Assembly (NCBI GenBank): GCA_963720785.1
Contig: CAVRGQ010000005.1
Span: forward strand, 186,001 to 250,000
From: CAVRGQ01 sp963720785
GTDB lineage: Bacteria > Actinomycetota > Acidimicrobiia > IMCC26256 > DASPTH01
Reading direction: 5' to 3'
Length of the DNA: 64,000 nt
Shown: in pieces, positions 26,310-35,782 of the stretch
Layout: each line of letters opens with the position of its first letter
Position numbering within the stretch: the first letter of the stretch is position 1
Program-made: the position numbers and the translations under genes
Notes under the pieces: generated by a model
What the model saw: the letters and a program-made list of their open reading frames with translations, nothing else
Database searches by the model: none
Told to the model about the DNA's origin: nothing

Positions 26310-27509
26310 GTGCCCCGCATCCTCCTCCTCCTGCCCACTTCCACCTACCGGGCCCCGGACTTCGTGCGGGCCGCGGCCCACCTGGGAGTCGAGGTCGTCG
26401 TCGGTTCCGAGCAGGAGCAGGCGCTGGCCGCCGACATGGGCGACCGCGCCGTCGTCGTACCGCTGTCGGACCCCATCGCGGCCGCCGACGTGATCGTCGC
26501 CCTCGACGCCCGTGCACCCATCGACGCGGTCGTGGCCGTCGACGACCAGGGCGTGCTCGTGGCCGCCACCGCGGGCGAGCGGCTCGGGTTCCCGCACAAC
26601 CCGCCGAGCGCAGTCGCGGCAACGCGCGACAAGGCGGCGATGCGGGCCGCGCTCGCCACCGCCGAGGTCCCGCAACCGGCTTTCGCGATCGCGGCGGATC
26701 CCGAGACGCTGCCCGACCTCGGGTACCCGTGCGTCGTGAAGCCGGTCGATCGCTCCGCCAGCCAGGGCGTCATCCGCGCCGACGACGCGGAGGCGGCGCG
26801 CGCGGCCGCGGTGCGGGTCCGCGCGATCACGAGTGGACCGTTGCTCGTCGAGGAGTACGTCCCCGGCGTGGAGGTGGCGGTGGAGGGCATCCTCCGTGAC
26901 GGTTCCCTGGAAGTGCTGGCGGTGTTCGACAAGCCCGATCCGCTGGTCGGCCCGTACTTCGAGGAGACGATCTACGTCACGCCGTCGCGCCTGCCTCCCG
27001 CGACGCTGGCGCGCGTCGCCGACCTGACTGGTCGCGCGTGCGCGGCGATGGGCCTCGTCGAAGGACCGGTGCACGCCGAGCTGCGGATCGACGGCGACCG
27101 CATGTGGGTCATCGAGGTCGCCGCCCGCTCGATCGGCGGTCTGTGCGCACGGGCGTTGCGCTTCGGTGCGGGGATCGCGTTGGAGGAGCTCGTCCTGCGA
27201 CACGCGCTGCGCATTCCTCTCGACGGTCTCGTGCGCGAGCAGGAGGCGTCGGGCGTGATGATGCTGCCGATCCCGCGCGCCGGTGTTCTGCGCGAGGTGC
27301 GAGGGCAGGACGCGGCGCGGGCCGTCCCCGGCGTGACCGGGCTCGAGATCACGGTGCCCCGCGGCCGCCGGGTGGAGCCGCTCCCCGAGGGCGACCGCTA
27401 CCTCGGGTTTCTGTTCGCACGCGGCGAGACACCGGCTGCGGTCGAGGCATCCCTGCGGATGGCGCACGCCGCGCTCGCCGTGGAGATCGCTCCCGATCCT
27501 GGGCCCTAG
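26310..27509 (+). CDS. ATP-grasp domain enzyme (carboxylate-amine ligase type)
   Basis: 399 aa. An N-terminal pre-ATP-grasp Rossmann-like region (RILLLLPTSTYRAPDFVRAA) is followed by the ATP-binding fold. CVVKPVDRSASQGVIRADD is the flexible P-loop-like segment, and GPLLVEEYVPGVEVAVEGIL supplies the adenine-side lid. EGPVHAELRIDGDRMWVIEVAARSIGG carries the metal-binding Glu and basic residues. Such enzymes join a carboxylate to an amine, thiol or similar acceptor via acyl phosphate. The radical SAM gene begins only 9 bases after the stop, so the two form one unit. Substrate unknown; an ATP-grasp carboxylase is less likely without biotin partners. Confidence 0.9.
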   Translation: MPRILLLLPTSTYRAPDFVRAAAHLGVEVVVGSEQEQALAADMGDRAVVVPLSDPIAAADVIVALDARAPIDAVVAVDDQGVLVAATAGERLGFPHNPPSAVAATRDKAAMRAALATAEVPQPAFAIAADPETLPDLGYPCVVKPVDRSASQGVIRADDAEAARAAAVRVRAITSGPLLVEEYVPGVEVAVEGILRDGSLEVLAVFDKPDPLVGPYFEETIYVTPSRLPPATLARVADLTGRACAAMGLVEGPVHAELRIDGDRMWVIEVAARSIGGLCARALRFGAGIALEELVLRHALRIPLDGLVREQEASGVMMLPIPRAGVLREVRGQDAARAVPGVTGLEITVPRGRRVEPLPEGDRYLGFLFARGETPAAVEASLRMAHAALAVEIAPDPGP

Positions 27510-27518
27510 CCTGCAGGC

Positions 27519-28756
27519 GTGCGCATCCTCCTCGTCGCGACCTACGAGCTCGGCCAGCAGCCGGGCAGCCTCGGGGCCGCCGCGGCACACCTGCGCGAGC
27601 AGGGACACGAGATCCGGGCCGTCGACGTCTCGGTCGATCCGTGGGACCCCGCGCTCGTCGAGTGGGCCGACGAGGTCGCGTTCTCGGTGCCGATGCACAC
27701 CGCCACCCGCCTGGCCCGCGACCTCGCCCAGGGCATCGACCGACCCGTCCGTTGCTTCGGGCTCTACGCCGCGCAGTGCACGGACTTCGCCTCCCCAGTG
27801 ACTTGGGACGCCGCCCTCCCCGCCCGCGACCTGTTGCCGCCACTCGACCGGTACGCACGCCTCGTGCTCGGCGGCGAGGAGCGGCTGGTCGGTTCGGTCC
27901 TGGCGTCACACGGGTGCGCGCACCGGTGCCGGCACTGCCCGGTCCCGGTGGTCTACGACGGCCGCGTACAGCGCGTCGACGAAGGCGCGGTGCTCGCCGA
28001 CATCGCGCAGGTCGTCGCCGCGGGGCGCGACACATCACGTTCGGCGACCCCGACTTCCTCAACGCACCACCACACTCGCGTCGGATCGTGCGGGCGATGC
28101 ACGAGCGGTTCCCGCAGCTCACCTTCGACTGCACCGTCAAGGTCGAGCACGTGCTGCGCCACGCCGACGTTTGGCCCGAGTTCGCCGCCGCCGGGTGCGT
28201 GTTCGTCGTCTCCGCGTTCGAGTCGGTCGACGACGAGACGCTCGAGCGTCTCGACAAGGGCCATACCACCGCCGACGCCGCACGCGCGGTCGAGATCCTG
28301 CGCGCCGCGGGCATCGACGTGCGCCCGTCGTGGATGCCGTTCACGCCGTGGACGACATCCGACGACGTGATCGCGCTCCTCGACTTCGTGTATCAGCACG
28401 ACCTGGTCGGCAGCGTCGACGCGGTGCAGTACACCGTCCGCCTCCTGCTTCCCCGGGGCTCGCTGCTCCTCGGGCATCCCGACATCGAGGCGTTCGTGGG
28501 CCCGTGGGACCATGAGCGCTCGACGTTCACCTGGGAGCATCCCGACCCGGCGATCGACGAGCTCCAGCTCACGTTGGCGGCGCTGGTCGAGGCGGGTGGC
28601 GACGCGGTCGAGGCCTACGCCCGGGTGCGGGCGGCGGCCAGCGCGGCACCTGTCGACCTCGGTGCGGTGACCACCGGGCGGCCGCACCTCACCGAGAGCT
28701 GGTTCTGTTGCGCGGAGCCGACCGACCTCCAATTGCGGGCGGTCGGCTCCTCCTGA
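27519..28756 (+). CDS. CUAEP/CCAEP-tail family radical SAM protein, cysteine form (frameshifted)
   Basis: About 412 aa. A B12-binding-like N-terminal domain (RILLVATYELGQQPGSLGAAA, VPMHTATRLARDLA) precedes the radical SAM motif SHGCAHRCRHCPVP (CxxxCxxC), which binds a [4Fe-4S] cluster and SAM. HITFGDPDFLNAPPHS and RPSWMPFTPWT follow. The tail reads ESWFCCAEPTDLQLRAVGSS, matching a family I recall as CUAEP/CCAEP-tail radical SAM (seleno)proteins. Here the position that is Sec in some members is TGC (28709-28711). The frame breaks at 28021-28027 (CGGGGCGCG, one G missing), restored as AAGARHITFGDPDF. Product unknown; it is coupled to the ATP-grasp gene upstream. Confidence 0.85.
28714..28750 (+). 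repeat. Hairpin covering the radical SAM tail codons
   Basis: Ten-base perfect arms GGAGCCGACC (28714-28723) and GGTCGGCTCC (28741-28750) enclose a 17-base loop, ending 3 bases before the TGA. It starts two bases after the Cys-Cys codons. It may act as terminator between convergent genes, although no T run follows. Its position and 37-base size also resemble a bacterial SECIS element, which would be a relic because both codons here are Cys. Confidence 0.6.
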
Positions 28757-28816
28757 CCCGAGCCGTCATTTGAACTTGAACTGCGCCGTGTGCGACGTGC
28801 CGTCGGCGAGCGTCTG

Positions 28817-31094
28817 TCAGTTGCCCCGCAGCACGTTGAGCGCGGAGCCCGCCTTGAACCAGGCGATGTGCTCCGCCGACATCGTGTGGGTCGTGAGGAT
28901 CTCGCTCGACGAGCCGTCGGCGTGGTGCAGCACCACGGTCACGGGCTTGCCGGGCGCGAGCTCCGCGAGGCCCACGATGTCGACCGTGTCGTCGACGCAG
29001 ACGCGCTCGTAGTCGTCGGGGTTCTTGAACGTGAGCGCGAGCACACCCTGCTTCTTGAGGTTGGCCTCGTGGATGCGGGCGAACGAGCGCACGATGATTG
29101 CGCGGCCGTTCATGTACCGCGGCTCCATCGCCGCGTGCTCACGCGACGACCCTTCGCCGTAGTTCTCGTCGCCCACGGCCACCCAGTAGATGCCCGCGTC
29201 CTTGTAGGCCTTGGCGAGCTCGGGCAGCGCCTTGCGCGAGTGGTCGCGCACGTCGATGCCGGTGCCGGCCTCGTCGAGCGAGAACGCGTTGTTCACGCCG
29301 ATGAAGAGGTTGCCCGAGATGTTGGTGAGGTGGCCGCGGTACTTCAGCCACGGACCGGCGGGCGAGATGTGGTCGGTGGTGCACTTGCCGACGGCCTTCA
29401 TCAGTACCTGCATGCCGGTGAAGTCGTTGCCGTCCCACGCGGCGAACGGCTCGAGCAACTCGAGGCGGTCGGACCCGGGCTTCACCACGACCTCGACACT
29501 GTTGCCGGCGGGCGCGGGGGCCACGAAGCCCGACTCGCCCGGGTCGAAGCCCTTGCTCGGCAGCTCGTCGGCGGACGGCGGCTCGAGGATGATCTCCTCC
29601 CCGTCGGGGCCGGGCACGCCGTGACGCACGAAGTCGACGTCGAGCCGACCGGTGAGCGCCATCGCGGTGACCGTCTCCGGCGAACCGATGAACGACAGCG
29701 TGGACGGGTTGCCGTCGTTGCGGGCCGGGAAGTTGCGGTTGAACGACGACACGATCGTGTTGGGCGTGCCCTTCGTGATGTCGTCGCGCTGCCACTGGCC
29801 GATGCACGGTCCGCACGCGTTGGCGAGCACCGTCGCGCCGATGGCCTCGAGGTCGGCGAGCAGACCATCGCGCTCGATCGTGGCGCGGACCTGCTCCGAG
29901 CCGGGCGTGATGAGCAGCGGGGTCCTGACTTTCAGCCCCTTCGCCTTCGCCTGGCGCGCAATGTGCGCGGCGCGGCCGATGTCCTCGTAGGACGAGTTGG
30001 TGCACGAGCCAACCAGCGCGGCGCTGATCTCGAGCGGGTAGCCCTCTTCGTGCGCGGCCTTGCCGACGTCGGAGATCGGGCGGTCGAGGTCGGGGGTGTG
30101 CGGACCGACGAGGTGCGGCTCGAGCTCACTGAGGTTGATGTCGATGACGCGGTCGAAGTAGAGCTCGGGGTTCTCGATCACCTCGGGGTCGATCCGCAGG
30201 TGCTCGGCGTGCGCGTCGGCGAGCTTGGCGAGGTCGGCCCGCGCGGTCGACCGGAGGTACCCGGCGGTGCGCTGGTCGTAGGGGAACAGCGAGCAGGTGG
30301 CGCCGATCTCCGCGCCCATGTTGCAGATCGTGGCCTTGCCGGTGGCCGAGATCGACTCACAACCGGGACCGAAGTACTCGACGATCGCGCCCGTGCCGCC
30401 CTTCACCGTGAGGATGCCCGCGACCTTGAGGATGACGTCCTTCGCCGACGCCCAACCCGACAGCTTCCCGGTGAGGCGCACGCCGATCACCTTCGGCACA
30501 CGCGTGTTGAACGGCCAGCCCGCCATCACGTCGACGGCGTCGGCCCCACCCACACCGATGGCGACCATGCCGAGGCCACCCGCGTTCGGCGTGTGGCTGT
30601 CGGTGCCGATCATCATCCCGCCGGGGAAGGCGTACTGCTCGAGCACGACCTGGTGGATGATGCCCGAGCCCGGCTTCCAGAACCCGATGCCGTACTTCTC
30701 CGACACGCTGCGGAGGAACTCGTACACCTCGGAGTTCACGTCGATCGCGTTCGCCATGTCGGCGGCCGCACCCACGCCGCGCCTGGATGAGGTGGTCGCA
30801 GTGCACGGTGCTCGGCACCTGCACCTGCGGCAGACCCGCGGTCATGAACTGGAGCAGCGCCATCTGCGCGGTGGCGTCCTGCATGGCGACGCGGTCGGGC
30901 CGGTAGTCGGCGTAGTCGACCCCTCGGTCGATGCCGACCGTGAACGGGTCGTCGGCGTGGGCGAACAGCACCTTCTCGGCGAAGGTGACGGGACGGCCGA
31001 GCCGGGAACGGGCCGCCGCGACCGCCTCCGGGTACTTGGCGTAGGCGGCCTGGACGAGCTCGATCGGCGTGGTGGGCCCGACGGGTTCTGCCAT
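28817..31094 (-). CDS. acn: Aconitate hydratase (frameshifted)
   Basis: About 758 aa, TCA-cycle aconitase of the mitochondrial-like length class. The N-terminus MAEPVGPTTPIELVQAAYAK through VHCDHLIQAR is in one frame. The rest (MANAIDVNSEVYEFL, GTDSHTPNAGGLGM, VGSCTNSSYED, ANACGPCIGQW, KCTTDHISPAG, GEGSSREHAAMEPR) is in another. The Cys of SCTNSS and CGPC ligate the [4Fe-4S] cluster; the SREHAA segment is in the substrate-binding domain. The break at 30775-30783 is GCCGCGC for GCGCGC. It sits at the end of the Fe-S assembly island, convergent with the radical SAM gene. Confidence 0.93.
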
Positions 31095-31164
31095 CTCTCT
31101 TCGCTCCTGCTGGGGGATCTGGTTCCGAATCTACGCCCGGCCGCCGGTCCGGATCGCCTCCGGC

Positions 31165-31620
31165 TCAGCGGACCTTCCACGCCTCCGGGTCGGCGGTCAG
31201 CTTCTCCACCGACTTCGGGAGCTTCCCGGCGGCGAGGTCGGCGAGGGTCACGTGCTCGAGGACGTTGCGCAGCGAGGCTCGCACGGCGATCCACACCTCG
31301 GGGAGCCGCGCCGCAGGACCCTCGTAGGCCAGCGCCTCGGGCCGCACGTCGCGGACGGCGGCGAGCGGCCCGCCGATGGCGCGCATGACGTCGGCGACGG
31401 TGATGTCCTTCGCCGGGCGGGCGAGACGGGATCCGCCCTCTGCGCCTCGGTGGGTGGCGACGATGCCGGCCCGGCGCAGGTCGTTGAGGATGTTGTCGAG
31501 GAAGTGGCGGGGGATGTCCTGGGCTTCGGCGACGACGTCGGCCTTCACGAGCGCACCGTCGGCCTGCGCCAGCACCAGGGCGGCGCGCACCGCGTAGTCG
31601 GCCTTGGCAGTGACGTGCAC
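31165..31620 (-). CDS. Rrf2-family transcriptional regulator lacking the IscR cysteines
   Basis: 151 aa. HVTAKADYAVRAALVLAQAD, IPRHFLDNILNDLRRAGIV and RGAEGGSRLARPAKDITVADVM form the family's winged helix and dimer helix. The three-Cys cluster motif of IscR/NsrR is absent; there is no cysteine in the wing region. It therefore probably senses something other than a [2Fe-2S] cluster, as CymR does. GTG 31620 is preceded by TACACT 8 bases away. Divergent from the TauE-like exporter, which is its likely target; aconitase is downstream on the same strand. Confidence 0.9.
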   Translation of the reverse strand: MHVTAKADYAVRAALVLAQADGALVKADVVAEAQDIPRHFLDNILNDLRRAGIVATHRGAEGGSRLARPAKDITVADVMRAIGGPLAAVRDVRPEALAYEGPAARLPEVWIAVRASLRNVLEHVTLADLAAGKLPKSVEKLTADPEAWKVR

Positions 31621-31626
31621 GGTCTT

Positions 31627-31647
31627 GTAGTGTACTATCTCGACTAC
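31627..31647. promoter_or_regulatory. Dyad and divergent promoter between Rrf2 regulator and TauE exporter
   Basis: GTAGT (31627-31631) and ACTAC (31643-31647) form a dyad in an AT-richer patch. TACACT on the minus strand (31634-31629) and TACTAT on the plus strand (31633-31638) are candidate -10 boxes within it. This is the natural place for an autoregulatory Rrf2 operator. Prediction only. Confidence 0.45.
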
Positions 31648-31688
31648 TTCTATTGACTTTATTGCCCTACTGGAGAACCGGAAGTCTC

Positions 31689-32532
31689 GTGCATCTCGAC
31701 CTCGCGATCGCCCTGGCCGGCCTCATCGTCGGCATCGTGGTGGGACTCACGGGCATGGGCGGCGGCGCGCTCATGACCCCGATCCTGGTGATCGGGTTCG
31801 GCATCGAGCCGCTGGCCGCCGTCTCGAGCGACCTCGTCGCCGCCGTCGTGATGAAGCCGATCGGCGGCGGTATCCACTTCCGGCGGGGCACCGTGCACAC
31901 CGGGCTGGTGAAGTGGCTCGCGCTCGGATCCGTGCCCGGCGCCCTCATCGGGTCCTACTGGATCTCGCACCTGTCCGGCGACGTCGGTGGCCTCATCAAG
32001 GTCGTGCTCGGGGTGGTGCTCCTCGTCGCCGCCGCCGCGATGATCGCCCGGGGCTACCTGTCGGCGCACCGCGCCACCGGCGTCACCGGCGACGAGGCGT
32101 TGCGGGTTCCCGTGAAGCGCACCGCCACGCTGCTCATCGGCCTGTTCGGCGGCCTGATCGTCGGCATGACGTCCGTCGGCTCGGGCTCACTCATGATCGT
32201 GGCCCTGATGCTCCTCTACCCCACGCTCTCGTCGAAGGAGCTGGTGGGCACCGACCTGGTGCAGGCCGTACCGCTCGTGCTCGCCGCGGCCATCGGACAC
32301 CTGCTGTGGGGCGAGTTCGAGATGGGGCTCACCGGGTCGTTGCTGCTGGGCGCGGTCCCGGGCGTGATCATCGGCGCGCACGTCTCGTCGCGGGCGCCCG
32401 ACGCGATCATCCGCCCGATCCTCGTGCTCGTGCTCGCACTGTCCGGGACTGAAGCTGCTCGACGTGCCCAACGAGATCCTCGGGGCCGTGCTCGTGGCTG
32501 CGCTCGCCGCCGGAGCCGCCACGTGGTATCGT
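31689..32532 (+). CDS. TauE/SafE-family sulfite/organosulfonate exporter (frameshifted; exact end unresolved)
   Basis: At least 280 aa membrane protein. Duplicated halves start VGIVVGLTGMGGGALMTPIL and IVGMTSVGSGSLMIVALMLLY, the paired Gly-rich motifs of the family, with about eight hydrophobic segments. GTG 31689 follows GGAG/GGAAG and begins right at the first helix. The frame breaks at 32444-32450 (GGGACTG, one extra base) and resumes LKLLDVPNEILGAVLVAALAA. The first stop in the repaired frame lies far downstream at 32838, inside the convergent gene, so a second error near 32520-32620 is likely. It is probably controlled by the divergent Rrf2 regulator, perhaps linking to sulfur supply. 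Confidence 0.78.
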
Positions 32533-33356
32533 CACGCGGCGGCGGGTCCGTGCGCTCGCACCCGCGCCCGGGCCGACTGCAACGCCGGCGGTGGCGGCGT
32601 CACCAGGTTCAGCGTCCGACTGAGCGCGAACACCGCGGCCCGCACCGACAGCCCCACCGGCGGCACCCACGGGATGCGGTACATGCGGCGCGCGTGGCCC
32701 GGCAGGATCGCGATCGCCGCGGTCGTGGGGATCGCCCACAACGGGCGGTACGGCAGGCGCATCGGTGGGAACACCACGATGCGCAGTCCGTCACGCGCCG
32801 CGGGCGTGACCCGCAGGCCCCGCACCGACTGCAGGTAGTCGGCCAGGTCGCGCTCGGAGCGCGGCGTCATCGACGCGGGAAGGCCGAGCAGCTCGGCGGG
32901 GCGCGCCATCTCGGCGACGTAGCGGTCCCCGTCGGCCCGGTCGATGCGCCCCGCGTAGGTGCGGTAGGCCAACAGGAACGACTCGACCTCCACGGCGTGG
33001 ATCCACAGCAGCAGGTCGGGATCGTCGGCGGAGTAGGGCAGGCGCGTGACCGGGTCGACCCCACGCACCGACGCGTGCACGCGGCGCACGAGCGCCGCCG
33101 CGCCCTCGGCCTCCTCGGTCGTGCCGTAGGTGGTGGACACGACGTACTTCGTGGTGCGCTCGAGCCGACCCCACGGGTCCTCACGGAAGCGGCTGTGCTG
33201 GTCGACGGCCGCCATCGCGCGCGGCTCGAGCGCCTGCAACAGGATCGCGCGCAGCCCGCCCACGAGCATCGCCGGATCCGCGTGGATTCTCCACGCGACC
33301 GACCCGGGGCCGAACAGCCCCGGGTCGCCCGTCGTACCGATCGCAGTGGTGGTCAC
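32532..33356 (-). CDS. MpaB-like oxygenase (DUF2236)
   Basis: 274 aa. GPGSVAWRIHADPAMLVGGLRAILLQALEPRAM, a His-rich pattern (VDQHSRFREDPWGRL, LLWIHAVEVESFL) and YVAEMARPAELLGLP match the DUF2236/latex-clearing/MpaB family, which binds haem through conserved His. The substrate is unknown. It starts at GTG 33356, just after the cyclophilin stop, so it is the last gene of the cytochrome c maturation transcript; needing haem itself would fit that place. Confidence 0.88.
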   Translation of the reverse strand: MTTTAIGTTGDPGLFGPGSVAWRIHADPAMLVGGLRAILLQALEPRAMAAVDQHSRFREDPWGRLERTTKYVVSTTYGTTEEAEGAAALVRRVHASVRGVDPVTRLPYSADDPDLLLWIHAVEVESFLLAYRTYAGRIDRADGDRYVAEMARPAELLGLPASMTPRSERDLADYLQSVRGLRVTPAARDGLRIVVFPPMRLPYRPLWAIPTTAAIAILPGHARRMYRIPWVPPVGLSVRAAVFALSRTLNLVTPPPPALQSARARVRAHGPAAA

Positions 33357-33363
33357 GTCGGCC

Positions 33364-33837
33364 TCAGGCCGCGCGCTCCTCGATCACCACGGTCTGCATC
33401 ACGTCGCCGACCTGCGTGCCCACCGCGACGTCGACGCCCTCGACCACGTGGCCGAAGAGGTTGTAGTCCTTCGTGAGCTTGCGGGTGCAGTCGTCGATGC
33501 AGATGAAGAACTGCGAGCCGTTGGTGTTGGGGCCCGCATTCGCCATCGCCACCGCGCCGAGCGTGTACTCGCCCTGTACCGGCTCGTCCTCGAAGCGGTA
33601 GCCGGGGCCGCCACGGCCGCTGCCCTCGGGGCAACCGCCCTGGATCACGAACTCCGGGACCACCCGGTGGAACGTGAGGCCGTCGTAGTACCCCTGGCGC
33701 GACAGCACCACGAAGTTGTTCACCGTGTTGGGGGCCAGCTTCGGGTCGAGGTCCAACACGATGGTGCCTCGGTTGGTGGTGATGGTGGCCCGATAGATCT
33801 TGTCGTTCTCGATCTCGAACGAGGGGGGCTGCGCCAT
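33364..33837 (-). CDS. Peptidyl-prolyl cis-trans isomerase, cyclophilin type
   Basis: 157 aa cytosolic cyclophilin. VNNFVVLSRQGYYDGLTFHRVVPEFVIQGG contains the catalytic FHR core, and AMANAGPNTNGSQFFI carries the QFF/N substrate-binding residues. The last strand is DVMQTVVIEE. No signal peptide. ATG 33837 is preceded by CAGGAG. It lies 22 bases after the TPR gene of the cytochrome c maturation operon, perhaps by transcriptional convenience or for folding of maturation clients. Confidence 0.94.
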   Translation of the reverse strand: MAQPPSFEIENDKIYRATITTNRGTIVLDLDPKLAPNTVNNFVVLSRQGYYDGLTFHRVVPEFVIQGGCPEGSGRGGPGYRFEDEPVQGEYTLGAVAMANAGPNTNGSQFFICIDDCTRKLTKDYNLFGHVVEGVDVAVGTQVGDVMQTVVIEERAA

Positions 33838-33859
33838 TGGAGACTCCTGCTCTTTCGGC

Positions 33860-34760
33860 CTATTTCTTCGAAGACTTGGTCGTACTCGTCGGAGGCACGG
33901 TAGTCGTGGAGGGCGATTCCAACTGCTTCGTGGCGGCCTCGAGCAGGCTGCGGGCTTTCGACGCCCAGCGCCCGGCCGTGTCCAACACGAGGTAGTTCTG
34001 GAGGTCGATCTGCGCCCGGGCGAAGTCCTGGAGCGCGCCGTAGTAGAGGACGGCCCGGAAGAAATAGCTGTCGGAGTAGTTGGGATCGACCTCGATCGCC
34101 TTGTTGAACCCCGCGAGCGCCTGGGCCACGTACTGCTGCTGCGCTGCCTTCGCCGGCAGCTGACCCGAGATGAGGTAGAGCAGGCGAGCCGAGTTCGCAT
34201 GGGCCTCGGGTCGGTTCGGGTCGATGGTGATCGCGGCGTCGGACTGCTTGAGCGCGTTCAACTGGTCGCCGTTCTGCTCGTAGAGCAGCGAGAGCTGGAG
34301 GCGCAGGTTGTAGTCGTCGGGCGAGGCGTTCACCTGGTCCTGGAGCTTGACGATCGCCTTCTTCAGCTTGGCCAGGGTGGCCTTCTCCGACGCGGACAGC
34401 TCTGTCGACGACGACCCCGAGTTCCCGCTCCCCGTCTGTCCGGGCAGGCGCGCGCCCACCGCATAGGCGAGCGACACCCCGGCCACGATCGCGAACACGA
34501 CCACCGCGGCGACCAGCGCGACGCGCTTGCGGCGCGCGGCCCTTCGGTGCCGGCTTCTCCTTCGGCGCGACGTCGACGTCGTCGCGCAGGCTGCGCAGCG
34601 CGGCGGCGAGGCGGGCGGTGTAGTCGTCGTGCAGCGCGGCGTACGACTCGTCGTCGATGCCGCCGCTCTCCTTCTCCAGCTCGAGGTCGTCGAGCGACTT
34701 CATCAGGAAGTCGCGTTCCTCCTCGAGCTGCGCACGTCGTTCCTTGCCGATCCCGTTCAC
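33860..34760 (-). CDS. CcmI/CycH-like TPR membrane protein (frameshifted)
   Basis: About 300 aa. N-terminal coiled region (EEERDFLMKSLDDLELEKES, HDDYTARLAAALRSLRDD), then after a break at 34528-34540 (GCGGCGCGCGGCC, one extra base) a transmembrane helix (VALVAAVVVFAIVAGVSLAYAV). TPR repeats follow (PDDYNLRLQLSLLYEQNGDQ, PNYSDSYFFRAVLYYG). This is the CcmI role: holding apocytochrome for haem ligation. GTG 34760 overlaps the ccmH stop by 4 bases. The family is divergent, so the name is by position and architecture. Confidence 0.82.
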
Positions 34761-35208
34761 TGCTGCTGCTCCCGCGCCCGTTCCACCAGCTGCTCGTCGG
34801 CCTCCGACGCGTGCAGCATCGGCGTGCGGCGGTTGCGCGCCAGCACGAAGCCGATCCCGAACGCGCCGACCACGAGCACCACCACCGGCAGCACCCACAC
34901 GAGCAGGCTGATACCGGAGCCCTGCGGCTGCAGCAGGATCTGCTCGCCGTACCGGTCGACGTAGGCCTGGCGGATCTCCTCGTCGTTCTCCCCTGCCGGA
35001 TGCGCTTCTTGATGTCGGCGCGGATCGCGAGCGACGTCGGCGCATTGCTGTCGGCCACCGACAGGCCCTCGCACTCGGGGCACTTCAGTTGCGTCTCGAG
35101 CGTGTGCGCCCGCGCCGCGGTCGACTGCTCACCGTTCGGCCAGACGACGATCACCAACGCGACGACCACGACCACGCCGAGCGCGATCCAGGGGAGCCAC
35201 TTCTTCAC
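34757..35208 (-). CDS. ccmH: Cytochrome c maturation protein CcmH (frameshifted)
   Basis: About 150 aa. N-terminal anchor (WIALGVVVVVALVIVVW), thiol motif LKCPECEGLSVADSNAP (Cys43, Cys46), IKKRIRQGENDEEIRQAYVDRYG, and a second helix (LLVWVLPVVVLVVGAFGIGF). The CxxC reduces apocytochrome haem-binding cysteines on the outer face of the membrane. The break at the 34990-34993 run (one G lost) separates RIRQG from ENDEE. GTG 35208 with GGAG upstream is preferred over GTG 35229. Confidence 0.9.
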
Positions 35209-35232
35209 GTCGTTCTCCAGGCGCGGCACTCG

Positions 35233-35782
35233 TCATGCCGGGCGTCCGATCGCGGCGAGCGCGCGGTCCAGCGACTGCGCGGTGACCGGGCCGTAGAAGA
35301 ACACGCGCACCACACCGTTCGGGTCCACGAGGAACGATTCGGGCTGCCCACACGTTCGCGAAGTCGAGCGCGGCCTTGTTGCCCGGGTCCATGGCGAGCG
35401 TCCAGTCCATGCCGTTCGCCTTCGCGTACGACGTGATCACCGACTTCGACTCGTTCGGGTCGCGCACGACGCCGACCATCTGCACGTCGGTGTCGTCCTG
35501 GTGCGCGTCGTGGAACTCCTTCAGCGCCGGCAGCTCGTCGATGCACGGGCCGCACCAGGTGTTCCAGAAGTTGACGAGCGTGTACTTCCCCTGCAGATCC
35601 GCGTCGGTGACACGGGTGTCGTCGAGGGTGGGGAGATCGAAGGCGGGGGCGACCTTGTCGAGCAGTGGCGAGCTGTGGGCGTCGGCCTCGGGATCGTTGC
35701 CGACGTTGAGCGCCAGCACCACCCCGAACACCACCACCACGAGTGCGACGGCCCCCACGATCCAACGGGTCGGGTGCCTCAT
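35233..35782 (-). CDS. ccmG: Thioredoxin-like TlpA/CcmG protein (frameshifted)
   Basis: About 183 aa. N-terminal membrane anchor (IVGAVALVVVVFGVVLAL), PAFDLPTLDD, and YTLVNFWNTWCGPCIDELPALKEF with redox Cys77/Cys80. After a break at 35345-35350 (GTGGGCAGCC) the fold completes with ESFLVDPNGVVRVFFYGPVT, whose strand carries the expected cis-Pro neighbourhood. It passes reductant to CcmH or apocytochrome. ATG 35782 overlaps the ccmF stop by 4 bases. Confidence 0.9.

Noticed and set aside
28706..28711. Selenocysteine codon in the radical SAM tail
   Set aside because: The codons are TGT and TGC; there is no in-frame TGA before the final stop, so this copy is the cysteine form.
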